Shown in pieces: positions 36,596 to 45,435 of a stretch of 64,000 bases of DNA. Origin of the DNA: Desulfobulbaceae bacterium BRH_c16a (lineage in GTDB: Bacteria > Desulfobacterota > Desulfobulbia > Desulfobulbales > Desulfocapsaceae); NCBI GenBank assembly GCA_000961725.1, contig LADS01000003.1, forward strand, positions 1 through 64,000, in the 5' to 3' direction. Numbering within the stretch: position 1 is the stretch's first letter; each line of letters begins with the position of its first letter. The notes beneath the pieces were generated by a model. The model was not told the DNA's origin and ran no database searches. It saw only the letters and a list, made by a program, of their open reading frames with translations. Position numbers and translations under genes: made by a program.

Positions 36596-37070
36596 TTAGT
36601 ACCTTACAGATTGGTTTCTTGTTTTTTACAAGAAATCAATCTGACTAAAGGTACTTATCCCCTCTGTTGTGGGAGGGGATCACAGCCCTTGGGTTGCGGG
36701 CGTTAGCCCGCTTTAGTACCTTACAGATTGGTTTCTTGTTTTTTTACAAGAAATCAATCTGACTAAAGGTACTTATCCCCTCTGTTGTGGGAGGGGATCA
36801 CAGCCCTTGGGTTGCGGGCGTTAGCCCGCTTTAGTACCTTACAGATTGGTTTCTTGTTTTTTTACAAGAAATCAATCTGACTAAAGGTACTTATCCCCTC
36901 TGTTGTGGGAGGGGATCACAGCCCTTGGGTTGCGGGCGTTAGCCCGCTTTAGTACCTTACAGATTGGTTTCTTGTTTTTTTACAAGAAATCAATCTGACT
37001 AAAGGTACTTATCCCCTCTGTTGTGGGAGGGGATCACAGCCCTTGGGTTGCGGGCGTTAGCCCGCTTTAG
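36596..37070 (+). repeat. Four tandem 117-118-bp hairpin-rich repeats
   Basis: Units begin at 36596, 36713, 36831 and 36949 and are nearly identical; the first has one T fewer in a T-run. Each unit holds three inverted repeats: AGATTGGTTTCTTGT with ACAAGAAATCAATCT (one G-T wobble), nested within AGTACCTT/AAGGTACT; ATCCCCTC/GAGGGGAT; and GCGGGC/GCCCGC with a GTTA loop. No unique spacers occur, so it is not a CRISPR array. The track ORFs inside (36999-37466 and others) are chance frames. The region lies between the radical SAM gene and a flavin reductase gene. Confidence 0.95.
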
Positions 37071-37304
37071 GTATAATTGAGGATACTCCACCACAAAAAG
37101 GTGCCTACTTTCCTTTTCTTCCATACAGGTGTAAAAGGCACATGATTCATGGAGAGCGGATTGGGCGATTCGTTTTTGGGGGCAGTTTCCATCGATTGTA
37201 CAACCCGTGTATTGAAAGAAAGAGTCGGCAAGCACAAGCAGGCAGGAAAATGTCCGCTTACAATGAGAGCAGCATTTAATAATGCCATTCAAGGGAGGAA
37301 AAGA

Positions 37305-37883
37305 ATGAAGAAGATCATATGCATCCATGGCGGCCCCCGGAAAAACGGCAACACCCGAGCGGTAACCGCCCTGGCCATGGACGCCGCCCGCAGGCAGCAG
37401 GCCGAAATCGTCGACATCGACGCCACCACCTTGGATTTCAAGGTACCGGGCTGCCTCGGCTGTCACAAATGCCAGAAATCTGAGGAATTTCTCTGTTCGC
37501 TGGGCGATCAGGTGGCCCAGACGGTCGCGACCCTGCCCGCCTACGATGTAATCGTGCTGTCGACCCCGCTCTACTGGTGGAGCTATGCCGCCCAGCTGAA
37601 GATCTTCATCGACCGTATGTATTCCCTCTGCAAGTTCGGCGAAGACGGGAAGTACCGCATGGCGCTTGCCGGCAGGAAGCTGGCCCTGATCGCCACCGCT
37701 GGCGGACCGATGGAAAACAATCTCGAGCTGCTGGAGATGCAGTGGAGAATCCCCGCCGAAATGATGGGCTGCTCCTTCGAGTCCTGCCTTTTTCCCAATG
37801 TCACCGCAGCCCCGGGCACACTGGTGGACGATCGCGCGATTGCGGCGAAAGCCCGCGAGTTCGGCAAGATGCTTGCCTGCTGA
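37305..37883 (+). CDS. NAD(P)H-dependent FMN reductase / iron-sulfur flavoprotein-like
   Basis: Flavodoxin-fold reductase. The FMN phosphate loop is HGGPRKNGNTRA; CLGCHKCQKSEEFLC gives closely spaced Cys like those in iron-sulfur flavoproteins, and STPLYWWSYAAQLKIFIDRM is the second flavin loop. The length is 192 residues. The start at 37305 follows GGGAGGAAAAGA; the track ORF adds 52 unrelated residues. It stands as a single gene between the repeat array and the FAD oxidase. Acceptor unknown. Confidence 0.85.
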   Translation: MKKIICIHGGPRKNGNTRAVTALAMDAARRQQAEIVDIDATTLDFKVPGCLGCHKCQKSEEFLCSLGDQVAQTVATLPAYDVIVLSTPLYWWSYAAQLKIFIDRMYSLCKFGEDGKYRMALAGRKLALIATAGGPMENNLELLEMQWRIPAEMMGCSFESCLFPNVTAAPGTLVDDRAIAAKAREFGKMLAC

Positions 37884-38237
37884 AAGGGGTCGTAAAAAGG
37901 GTCCGAGTGTGAAAGCGTGAATATGGCACGAAAGTGCCTCTTTGAACGTATCTGCGTCCCCAACGCCTGCATCATTCTGCTTATGTTTCCCTCCAGATGG
38001 AGGAGCAGCCTATCTCTCAACAGGTGTTGCATGACGCATTCGGACATACTATAGTAACAACATAACCCAACGAACCGACGCAATGCCCGGCACATAACCT
38101 GTCCAGTTACACCCACAAGGCTTCCCGCCCCACAACAGCCCCTTGGCATTGCATGAGCGGCAGAGCTTCCGACCTCTGCCAACGTTGGCATTCTTCCGGG
38201 TCGGCGAGTCCGACCCCCTCATGACTTGGAGGGAATC
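37884..38237. other. Intergenic region with two strong hairpins
   Basis: No gene seen. GGCAGAG/CTCTGCC (38159-38180, 8-nt loop) and GGGTCGG/CCGACCC (38198-38216, 5-nt loop) lie just before the FAD oxidase start. They may act in the 5' untranslated region of that gene; no known riboswitch is recognised. Confidence 0.45.
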
Positions 38238-39623
38238 ATGACTGATCAGATAGCATCGACCTTACAGGCAAATTTTCGCGGACGGCTTATCAGCCAAAAA
38301 GATCCAGACTATGATGCCGCTCGTGCTCTTTTCAATGGCATGATCGACAAGCGGCCGCGTTTAATCGCGCGCTGCGTCGACGTCGCCGACATCATCACCG
38401 CAGTAAACTATGGGCGTGACCAAGGTCTCCTCATCGCGATCCGTGGCGGTGGCCACAACGGCCCCGGTCTCGGGAGTTGTGACGACGGTCTGGTGGTCGA
38501 CCTCTCAATAATGAGAAGCGTGCGTGTGGATCCGGCGACCAGAACCGTTCGGGTCGATCCCGGCTGTACTTCGGGTGACGTCGATCACGCCACCCATCCC
38601 TTCGGACTGGCCGTTCCCTTCGGCCTCGTCTCGTCTACCGGTGTCGCGGGCCTTACTCTCGGCGGGGGTACCGGTTACCTCACGCGCCAGTACGGTCTCA
38701 CGATCGATAACCTGCTCGAGGCAGACGTTGTTCTTTCCGACGGCAGTTTTGTGACTGCCGGCGAGAGCAGCCATCCCGATCTCTTCTGGGCTCTTCGCGG
38801 GGGTGGCGGCAATTTTGGCGTCGTCACGAGCTTCCTGTTCCGGGCCCATCCGGTCAGCATGGTTTACGCCGGTCCGATTTTTTGGGAAGCGACGCACGCC
38901 AAGGCGGTAATGCGGGCGTATCGCGAGTTCCTGCCGACAGTTCCCGAGGAACTGGGTACCTTCGTCGGCCTCAAGACAGTGCCGCCGATGGAACCATTCC
39001 CCGGGGAGTTCTGGGGTAAACGCGCCTGCGCCGTCATCTCCTGCTACAACGGACCCGCTGCCGAGGGCGAGAAGGAGATGGCACGACTGCTGCAAACCCT
39101 GCCTCCGCCCATCTTCAACTGGATGAGTGAGACGCCTTACCCGGCGATCCAAACGCTTTTCGATCCATTCTTCCCGCAGGGTCTTCAGTGGTATTGGAAG
39201 GGCGATTTCGTGAAATCCCTGTCCGACGAGGCAATCGACATGCACATCGCCCAGGCGGCCAAGGCGCCGAGCGCATTGTCGCTCATGCATCTCTATCCGA
39301 TTAATGGGGCGGTGCACCGCATTGCCAAGGATGCGACTGCATGGAGCGCCCGTGATGCAACCTGGTCAATGGTTATCGCGGGGATCGACTCCGACCCGAA
39401 ACAGGCCGAGGCTTTGAAGGCGTGGGGGAGAGGATACTGGAAAGCCGTCCACCCCTTCAACCTTGGCGGGGCGTATGTCAACTTCATGATGGACGACGAG
39501 GCCGCCGGCCTCATTGAAACGACCTACGGCGAAAACTACAAACGTCTAACGGCGGTGAAAGCGAAGTACGATCCGAAGAATCTTTTCAGGGTCAATCAGA
39601 ATATCCTGCCGGCAAATTCCTGA
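38238..39623 (+). CDS. FAD-linked oxidase, berberine-bridge enzyme type
   Basis: PCMH/VAO-type flavoprotein. FAD domain motifs: RCVDVADIITAVNYGRDQ, IRGGGHNGPGLGSCDDGLV, with the His of GGGHN as the likely covalent FAD site, and GLTLGGGTGYLTRQYGLT. The C-terminal berberine-bridge motif is YGENYKRLTAVKAKYDPKNL. Length 461 residues. The true ATG is at 38238, with GGAGGG eight bases upstream; the track start is a TTG in the ribosome binding site. Most such enzymes use O2, so its place in an anaerobe is somewhat unusual and suggests transfer or an alternative acceptor. Confidence 0.88.
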   Translation: MTDQIASTLQANFRGRLISQKDPDYDAARALFNGMIDKRPRLIARCVDVADIITAVNYGRDQGLLIAIRGGGHNGPGLGSCDDGLVVDLSIMRSVRVDPATRTVRVDPGCTSGDVDHATHPFGLAVPFGLVSSTGVAGLTLGGGTGYLTRQYGLTIDNLLEADVVLSDGSFVTAGESSHPDLFWALRGGGGNFGVVTSFLFRAHPVSMVYAGPIFWEATHAKAVMRAYREFLPTVPEELGTFVGLKTVPPMEPFPGEFWGKRACAVISCYNGPAAEGEKEMARLLQTLPPPIFNWMSETPYPAIQTLFDPFFPQGLQWYWKGDFVKSLSDEAIDMHIAQAAKAPSALSLMHLYPINGAVHRIAKDATAWSARDATWSMVIAGIDSDPKQAEALKAWGRGYWKAVHPFNLGGAYVNFMMDDEAAGLIETTYGENYKRLTAVKAKYDPKNLFRVNQNILPANS

Positions 39624-39826
39624 TTGCCGACAGACCTGATGAGCGTCTGAACGGGATTTTGGGCGGCCCCGCCAGATCGCTGTCTCCCCAGTGACGGCAG
39701 CAGGAAGCCTGCGGTGCCAGCAGTCTATACACCGAGCGGACCGCATCGCTCGGGAAGCCTCGGGTGTAGAGCAGGGATAAACGCCGCCGCTTTTCAGCTC
39801 GAGAGGGATCGACTGCCGGTCGAGGG

Positions 39827-40087
39827 CTATTGACCGGCCTGGTCCTCGAGCCGAAGACGCAGTTCCGCCTCCAGTTGTTCGGCCACCCTTGTCATGGTTG
39901 CCGATTCGTGGACGGGGCCGGAATCGTTCCAGCCGACCCGGAAGGCCGTCTCCTTTTTCTGCCGGAACTCCGCTACCGAGCCGACGTATACTTTGTAACA
40001 CAGCAGTTTCTGCAGGATATGCTTTTCGGCCGAGCTGAGATCGCGCTCGGTATCGATTTCGCTGTTGTCGGCAAGATTGATGATCAT
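39827..40087 (-). CDS. Small conserved-looking protein of unknown function
   Basis: An 86-residue acidic protein (MIINLADNSEIDTERDLSS, EKHILQKLLCYKVYVGSVAEF) with predicted helices and no signal or membrane segment. Codon usage looks coding and the composition fits the neighbours. I do not recognise a domain. It stands alone between the FAD oxidase and the hydroxylase genes. A longer overlapping frame (39546-40139) has poor protein character and is rejected. Confidence 0.55.
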   Translation of the reverse strand: MIINLADNSEIDTERDLSSAEKHILQKLLCYKVYVGSVAEFRQKKETAFRVGWNDSGPVHESATMTRVAEQLEAELRLRLEDQAGQ

Positions 40088-40263
40088 ATTCCGTTGTCTG
40101 CTTCAGGTTAATGAGAGGAAGATCCTTCATCTTAACCATGGATCGTCGCTGCCGTCAAATGAAGAAGGACCGCTTTTTTCTGATCCTTATGGTTGGAAAC
40201 GCACGGCCGGAAACAGGGATCACCTGGAATCACCTGTTTCCGCTTATCCGTGCGTTTTCCGGT

Positions 40264-41157
40264 TCAGGCCACCATCCTGACTTTGGAAACCGTGAGATCC
40301 TTTCGGTTTCTTTCGTGCTTGCCGTTGTCCGCAGGGCGCCGGCTCGGCCTGTCTGCAGTCGCGGGCATTTTCAAGACCTCTTTGATAGTCATCTCTTTGG
40401 GACCCTGGAAGGCCGGCACCCCGATCGTGATTTGTTCTTGCGGGATATTGAGCTGCAGCGTTCCGTGGAGTAAATCAGGCCAGGTGAAAATGGTCGACCA
40501 GTTCGAGTCGGTCTCCTTCTGCACGATCGAGTGATGAATCCCGTGCATGCGCGGGGTAACGATGACCCTCACCAGTTTTCGCTCGAATTCGATCGGAAGC
40601 CTGATATTGGAGTGATGGAACATGATTTCGAGCAGCGTCAGCAACTGCCAGGTGGAAAGCGCCAGGGGCGAGATTCCCAGAAAGAAGACCTGGGCGCCTC
40701 TCCACGGGGCCGATAGCAGCATCTCTACAGGATGAAACCGCAACGCAGTGGAGGCATCCAGGTCAAGGTCCACATGATGGGCCTGATGCAGGCGCCACAG
40801 CAGGGGAACCCGGTGGGTCAGATAATGCCAGACAAAAAGGGTGTAATCGAGCAGCACCACGGACAACAAGACTTCCAGCCAGACCGGCATGCGAAACATC
40901 CTGAGCAAACCGAAATTGCGCTGCTCGCCTACCTTCATGAGATACCCGGTCAAGGGCTTTTCCGAAGCCCGAATGGTGGCCGCTGTTGTGACCGACATGA
41001 AGAGATTTCGGACATTGCGCCTGATTTTGTCTTGCCGCGGTTTTCTTAAGGGGCGCTTGTTTTCAAAATACAAAATTGTCAGGGCAGTGCCAACGATCAA
41101 AAGACCGCTCAGCCACCCCGGGGGTTCACGATCCAGCAGGCTTGACCTTTTTTTCAT
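40264..41157 (-). CDS. Fatty acid hydroxylase / sterol desaturase family membrane protein
   Basis: Membrane di-iron enzyme. The eight-His pattern is present: WHYLTHRVPLLWRLHQAHHVD, MFHHSNIRLP, and RMHGIHHSIVQ. Two or three transmembrane segments precede these motifs. Length 297 residues. Its ATG overlaps the stop of the upstream DUF1440-like gene as ATGA, and AAGGAG precedes it. The family usually needs O2, so in an anaerobe it could act under micro-oxic conditions, as an ether lipid or hopanoid-modifying enzyme or similar. Confidence 0.87.
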   Translation of the reverse strand: MKKRSSLLDREPPGWLSGLLIVGTALTILYFENKRPLRKPRQDKIRRNVRNLFMSVTTAATIRASEKPLTGYLMKVGEQRNFGLLRMFRMPVWLEVLLSVVLLDYTLFVWHYLTHRVPLLWRLHQAHHVDLDLDASTALRFHPVEMLLSAPWRGAQVFFLGISPLALSTWQLLTLLEIMFHHSNIRLPIEFERKLVRVIVTPRMHGIHHSIVQKETDSNWSTIFTWPDLLHGTLQLNIPQEQITIGVPAFQGPKEMTIKEVLKMPATADRPSRRPADNGKHERNRKDLTVSKVRMVA

Positions 41158-41696
41158 AGCCGCTCCTCCCTTCCCGTTGCAGTCCGCGATGCGATCTTTC
41201 CAATACGCGGCGCCAGCCGGTGAACCGCTTCCGCCGTCAGGGTCCAGGCGACATGATTTCCAAGCTCCTTGGCGTTTAACTGCCAGGGAATTTTCTGTAT
41301 TCCCGGCGACACCCCCATAAGCGGGGCCATTGCGCCGTCGCAGCCAAAGAAAAACGGCACGGCAAAGGGGAGCCCCATGGCTTTACGGACAGCGGGAAAC
41401 TGTCGTCGGAGCCCGGCATAGATGAGACCCCACATGATCCCGTAGGCCACCCCGAAGGCCACCCGTGACCTGCGCACCTGCTCTTCGGTAAGTTCATGGC
41501 CCAGAATCTTGCGGGCAAAGTGCGGCCCGGCCATTTTATGGGCGGAATCCTCGCGGACCTGTTTTTCGCGGCGTTTTTGCTCTTCGCTGACCATCCTGCC
41601 GGTATATTTATCCACCTGGCCCACAACAGCTCCGGCCAGCAGTCCGGCGGCCACGCCCGTCAGAAATGTTCGAAAGGTGCTTTGTTTTGCATGCAT
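41154..41696 (-). CDS. YagU/DUF1440-like inner membrane protein
   Basis: Membrane protein of 180 residues. RTFLTGVAAGLLAGAVVGQVDKY is the first hydrophobic segment; FGVAYGIMWGLIYAGL, PFAVPFFFGCDGAMAPLMG and HVAWTLTAEAVHRL follow, consistent with the DUF1440 family. The ATG at 41696 follows AAGGAGGATCCT; the track start is 13 codons upstream. It is translationally coupled to the hydroxylase. YagU is linked to acid resistance in E. coli, which does not settle its role here. Confidence 0.75.
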   Translation of the reverse strand: MHAKQSTFRTFLTGVAAGLLAGAVVGQVDKYTGRMVSEEQKRREKQVREDSAHKMAGPHFARKILGHELTEEQVRRSRVAFGVAYGIMWGLIYAGLRRQFPAVRKAMGLPFAVPFFFGCDGAMAPLMGVSPGIQKIPWQLNAKELGNHVAWTLTAEAVHRLAPRIGKIASRTATGREERL

Positions 41697-41847
41697 AGGA
41701 TCCTCCTTGTAGGAAATTTTATAGACCACATCCATTGCCCCAACTCAAAGACTGGCTTCACTAAAAAAGGTCGCCGCCTGGATTACCGCACTGCCGATTT
41801 GGCGGATGCAGGCACAACTTCGCATCCTTGGGGGCTCCCGGGCTGGG

Positions 41848-42249
41848 TCATCCCCCGCTGCCCCAACTTCCCCCGCTGCCGTAGGGCCGGGTGAGGATTT
41901 CAAGCAGATGCCCGTTCGGGTCCTCAAAGTACAACCCGCGACCGCCGTCCCGGTGATTAATCTCACCCGGACTGCTTTGGTACGGATCGGCCCAGTAGTC
42001 AAGGCGGCGTTCGCGGATGCGGGCGAAGATCTCATCGAATTCGTTTTCGGTGATCAGAAAGGCATAGTGTTGCGATACGATTTCGCCTTCGGTATCGTAA
42101 AAGTCGAGATTCACGTCGTTGGCCGTCTTGACCACCTGGAAGGGGCCGAAGGGGGTAGCGTCGGGCAGTGCGAGAATCTCGGTGAGAAACCTGGCGGATG
42201 CCTCTTTGTCGTGTGCTTTTATGATGGTGTGGTTGAGCTCTACAGGCAT
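41848..42249 (-). CDS. VOC family (glyoxalase/bleomycin resistance) protein
   Basis: A 133-residue vicinal-oxygen-chelate protein. MPVELNHTIIKAHDKEASA opens the first module, and GRGLYFEDPNGHLLEILTRP is the second-module metal-site motif with Glu. The tail ends in a Gly/Ser repeat (GSGGSWGSGG) beyond the normal end of the fold, coded by near-repeated DNA. AAGGAGGACGCC precedes the ATG. Substrate unknown. Confidence 0.88.
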   Translation of the reverse strand: MPVELNHTIIKAHDKEASARFLTEILALPDATPFGPFQVVKTANDVNLDFYDTEGEIVSQHYAFLITENEFDEIFARIRERRLDYWADPYQSSPGEINHRDGGRGLYFEDPNGHLLEILTRPYGSGGSWGSGG

Positions 42250-42289
42250 GGCGTCCTCCTTGAGGTTTAATCGGACCGATCGCGGATTT

Positions 42290-42805
42290 TCAACGGTTGA
42301 TCATTATTGCCGGGATGATCCTATAGTCGCTCTGGAAAACCAGGTTATGGAGGTCGGCACTGGCAATCGCCCGCAATATAGGCAGCTCGCCCTCCGCGTC
42401 ATCCCTGCTGAAGACATTCAGGGGCCAGTTACCGACCGTTGCTCCGCGCAGATGTGGGTGGTGGAACGTACTGCCGAAAAAGGCCTCCAGTGTGATAGGC
42501 TGAATGCGACGCTCCAGCTGCTCCGGCCAGCTCAACGTCCAGGTCGCATTGAGATCCCCACTGGCAGAGCGGAGCAGCCAGGTTGCCGTGACGGTGCCGG
42601 TGGCCAGAAGCAATGACTCGTTGATCTCCTCGAGGGTTTGTCGGGCATAGGGGTCCAGAAAACCGACCGCCTCGGCGAAGAGGCGTTCTTTATCCTCCCG
42701 GCTAACTGCACTGTCGCCGTGCCTGCCGTCGCGCAGATCGATGAAATGTCGCTGTAATGCCAGCAAATGGGCCGGGAGGGCTGCAGGGAAGGAATCTGAG
42801 GCCAT
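42290..42805 (-). CDS. Protein of unknown function, 171 residues
   Basis: Soluble protein with a helical N-terminal half (LLALQRHFIDLRDGRHGD, FLDPYARQTLEEINESLLL) and a beta-rich C-terminal half (GTVTATWLLRS, LNATWTLSWPEQL, FFGSTFHHPHLRG). GGAGGATGTC precedes the ATG, so expression is well supported. I do not recognise the family. It lies 40 bp upstream of the VOC gene on the same strand and they may form an operon. Confidence 0.65.
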   Translation of the reverse strand: MASDSFPAALPAHLLALQRHFIDLRDGRHGDSAVSREDKERLFAEAVGFLDPYARQTLEEINESLLLATGTVTATWLLRSASGDLNATWTLSWPEQLERRIQPITLEAFFGSTFHHPHLRGATVGNWPLNVFSRDDAEGELPILRAIASADLHNLVFQSDYRIIPAIMINR

Positions 42806-42921
42806 GACATCCTCCTTGGGAAATGGATGAACGAGAGGGACTTGAGGAAAAATGTAAGCAGGATTGAAGAGGATGCCGGAAAAATCTATCCGGGATGAAA
42901 ACCGTGCGGTGGAAGGATGCC

Positions 42922-44214
42922 TCAGAGCGTGACCCGCGGCAGCTCCTCGGCCAGCGCCTGAAAGCGTTCGACATTCATCCTGATCCGCGCCAGCAGCTTC
43001 CGGGCGAAAGCCTGTTCATCCTCGTGCAGCCCCACGTCCGGCACCAACTTATCCAGACCGACCCGGACGGCTGTGCATAGCGACTTCAGGGTGGCAGCCA
43101 CCTGCCGCTGCGGCAGCCGGCAGGCGTCGCAGAACTCGGCCAGTTGATAGGGCAGGATCTCCTCGCTGACAAACTCGTCACCTATCGCCATGGCCAGATC
43201 GCGGTCGAACTCGTCATAGATGCCGATATTGAGCAAGTCGTAGCAGGGTGCCATATCTATCCCTCGCTTGCCGACGAAGAACGAGAGGTTTTTAGCGTGG
43301 GCGTCGCTGTTGTCGATCAGGAGCTGAAAGAAGGTCCACTGGAGCAGATCCCGGATCGCCCTGGCCGGAATGCGGCAGCGCCGGCATGCCGCGAAGAGCT
43401 GGGGCAGACTGGCGCCGGTGCGGATACGTGCCCCCTCTCCAGACTTGCCGAAAGGTCGCTCGTATTTGTAGGTCGGCGGCAGGTCGAGCATCTGACAACC
43501 GTCGATCAGGTGCAATCGCTCGACCTGAGCCCGGTGCCGGCGGCGGTCGAAGCGATCTACCACCAGCACCGGCTCTCCGAACCGTTGCAGGGAAACTTGA
43601 GCAACGGACAGCCCGGCCAGACGGGCCAGTTCCATGCAGAGGAACTCGTTGACCACCATGTGCATGTCCTGCCGCCTGCCGAATTTGAGGATATGAGTCG
43701 AGGCCAGTTCCCCCTCGCCGAACCCCATGACGCCGTCCGGCCTGATCAGGATCGGCAGCTTGTCCTGCACGCCGGTCACCGAGAGCCGCGGTTTGCCGTC
43801 CCAGCGGGCAATGGAGATCTCCCGGCGGCAGGCGATGCGTTTGGTCAACTCCTCGCGACTTACCGGGCGAAATTCAGTCGGCCACTTTAGCCCCTTTTCG
43901 CCATCGTAGAGAAAGCTCAAAGCCCCCGTCGTTTCGGCACCGAGCAAGGCGATCAACCCGAAAATGTTGCTTTTGGATATCTGATGATCGAGGGAAAGTT
44001 CATCGAGCCATTTCCCCTCGGGGAGCAGGTTGGCAAGAAAACGCTTGACCTGCTCCGACTGGCAGACGCCGGGCTGCAGATGCGGCGAGATCGGGTATCC
44101 TCGACTGGCAAGCCACGACGGCGCGTATTCCAGATGATAGCGGTCGTCCCTGCCCTGCAGAGTCACTGTTCCCAGGAGTTCGTGGTTCAAAAAGATGGTC
44201 AGACGCTCGGCCAT
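42922..44214 (-). CDS. hipA: HipA-type serine/threonine kinase toxin
   Basis: Toxin of a type II toxin-antitoxin pair, an atypical kinase (HipA of E. coli phosphorylates glutamyl-tRNA synthetase). The N-terminal couple_hipA region (LTIFLNHELLGTVTL, RFLANLLPEGKWLDEL) is followed by the kinase core with SVTGVQDKLPIL (P-loop region), HILKF, VNEFLCMELARLAGL, IDNSDAHAKNLSFFV (catalytic Asp) and MAPCYDLLNI (metal site). Length 430 residues, normal. The start at 44214 overlaps the hipB stop as TGATG. All catalytic motifs seem intact. Confidence 0.93.
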   Translation of the reverse strand: MAERLTIFLNHELLGTVTLQGRDDRYHLEYAPSWLASRGYPISPHLQPGVCQSEQVKRFLANLLPEGKWLDELSLDHQISKSNIFGLIALLGAETTGALSFLYDGEKGLKWPTEFRPVSREELTKRIACRREISIARWDGKPRLSVTGVQDKLPILIRPDGVMGFGEGELASTHILKFGRRQDMHMVVNEFLCMELARLAGLSVAQVSLQRFGEPVLVVDRFDRRRHRAQVERLHLIDGCQMLDLPPTYKYERPFGKSGEGARIRTGASLPQLFAACRRCRIPARAIRDLLQWTFFQLLIDNSDAHAKNLSFFVGKRGIDMAPCYDLLNIGIYDEFDRDLAMAIGDEFVSEEILPYQLAEFCDACRLPQRQVAATLKSLCTAVRVGLDKLVPDVGLHEDEQAFARKLLARIRMNVERFQALAEELPRVTL

Positions 44215-44468
44215 CACTCCTCCCACGGCTCGATAACGAGATTGACGCCGAGCATGCGGCAAACGGCCAGGACGCTGGAGAGTTTGACGTCCCCCTTGGC
44301 CGTCTCCAGCCGGGTCAGGGTGTCCACGGCAACACCGCAGAAGGCAGCGGCCTCGTGGATACCAAGACCGGCCTGGGTGCGCCGGGCACGAATGAAACGA
44401 CCCAAGGTCACGGCATCCAGCGGGCCTAGTTGGGCAGGAGTGGGCAAGGGCTTGATGGTTTTCGGCAT
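44214..44468 (-). CDS. hipB: HipB-type helix-turn-helix antitoxin
   Basis: Xre-family DNA-binding antitoxin of 84 residues. GRFIRARRTQAGLGIHEAAAFCGVAVDTLTRLE (cut in parts) is the helix-turn-helix, followed by LSSVLAVCRMLGVNLVI. It neutralises HipA and represses the operon. Two inverted repeats with the same geometry lie just upstream of its start and are the likely operators. Confidence 0.92.
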   Translation of the reverse strand: MPKTIKPLPTPAQLGPLDAVTLGRFIRARRTQAGLGIHEAAAFCGVAVDTLTRLETAKGDVKLSSVLAVCRMLGVNLVIEPWEE

Positions 44469-44481
44469 GGTCTTCTCTCAG

Positions 44482-44552
44482 ATATATACTGTTACGGTAG
44501 TATATATAGCCGATGGTTGAGAACCGTCAAGATAAATACTGCTCTGACAGTA
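44482..44552 (-). promoter_or_regulatory. Paired operators upstream of hipBA
   Basis: Two inverted repeats of the form TACTG-N6-(C/T)AGTA: TACTGTTACGGTAGTA at 44487-44502, embedded in a longer ATATATACT/AGTATATAT palindrome, and TACTGCTCTGACAGTA at 44537-44552. They are 50 bp apart, close to five helical turns, so bound HipB dimers could face the same side of DNA. They lie between 14 and 84 bp upstream of hipB, where the promoter should be. Confidence 0.75.
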
Positions 44553-44563
44553 CAAATGACACT

Positions 44564-45379
44564 TTACTTGTACACATCTATGCCAAATATTTGCGGTTCT
44601 TTCCGAGTACTGCAATTCTCATTTAACCAGTTGGCAATATTTTTCCACTTGCTGTCTTCCATGACCCTTGCACCTGTGGGACAGTTTTTAATACAAGCAC
44701 AACAGCGAATGCAGAGCTCGACTTGAGTTGCCACGCTGCCATTCATTGAAATGGCTGCAGTTGGACATACATCGGCACACGTACCGCAAACCGTGCATGT
44801 GTCTTCTTTGGTCACTGGTGCAACGGCCAAAGATCGCACCCCGCCTTCATATGGAAACCTGCCGGGAATTTGCAAATCCATGAGGGCGTCAGGCGATTGT
44901 AACACTTTGATTTTATCCTTTATTTTTGTGCCAAAAGCCATCGCCTTTTGCACATCCAGGCTATCCGGACGTCCATTTGCAATGGGAACATCCTTTGTTG
45001 CAAAAGAGTGCTCCCCAATGAATGCAGCACCGGCAACCGGGTTAAAGCCCAACTCAATTGCAAGATCTTTTAACTCCAACAATGCATCTTCAAACTCCCG
45101 GTTCCCATAGACAACTATGAGAATCGCCAAGGTCTTGCCGGCTTTCAGTTGTTTGAACCTTTTGATTGCATCAGCCGGCAGACGACCACCGTAAACAGGT
45201 GCACCTATAATGACGAGTTCATCTGAAAATGGTGGTACTGTTTTTTGAACTCCTTGCGGAAGTGTCAGATTAATTTGCTCTACATCAGCAGCAGCGATAC
45301 CTTCAGCAATACTTTCCAATACTTTTCGAGTGGTTCCAGTGGGTGAAAAATAGATGAGTTTTACCTGTTTTATTTTCAA
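44564..45379 (-). CDS. EFR1-type flavodoxin-ferredoxin fusion protein
   Basis: A flavodoxin-like N-terminal domain (IYFSPTGTTRKVLESIAEGI, IIGAPVYGGRLPADAIKRF) is followed by two [4Fe-4S] motifs near the C-terminus (CTVCGTCADVCPTAAIS and CIRCCACIKNCPTGAR). This is the EFR1 (ferrodoxin) arrangement, common in anaerobes. The start is most likely the TTG at 45379: AAAGGAGG lies 7 bp before it, while the track ATG at 45397 sits upstream of that site. Electron partners are unknown. Confidence 0.85.
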   Translation of the reverse strand: MKIKQVKLIYFSPTGTTRKVLESIAEGIAAADVEQINLTLPQGVQKTVPPFSDELVIIGAPVYGGRLPADAIKRFKQLKAGKTLAILIVVYGNREFEDALLELKDLAIELGFNPVAGAAFIGEHSFATKDVPIANGRPDSLDVQKAMAFGTKIKDKIKVLQSPDALMDLQIPGRFPYEGGVRSLAVAPVTKEDTCTVCGTCADVCPTAAISMNGSVATQVELCIRCCACIKNCPTGARVMEDSKWKNIANWLNENCSTRKEPQIFGIDVYK

Positions 45380-45435
45380 TGCATTTCCTCCTTTCATATG
45401 GCTCGAAAAAAAATCAACTCCTATGGGAAATCTCT

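Noticed and set aside
36596-37070. Possible CRISPR array
   Set aside because: The units are 117-118 bp and nearly identical throughout, with no unique spacers and no cas genes in the window.
39546-40139. 197-codon minus-strand ORF
   Set aside because: Overlaps a more protein-like 86-codon frame and the oxidase 3' end; composition rich in Arg and Ser without domains.
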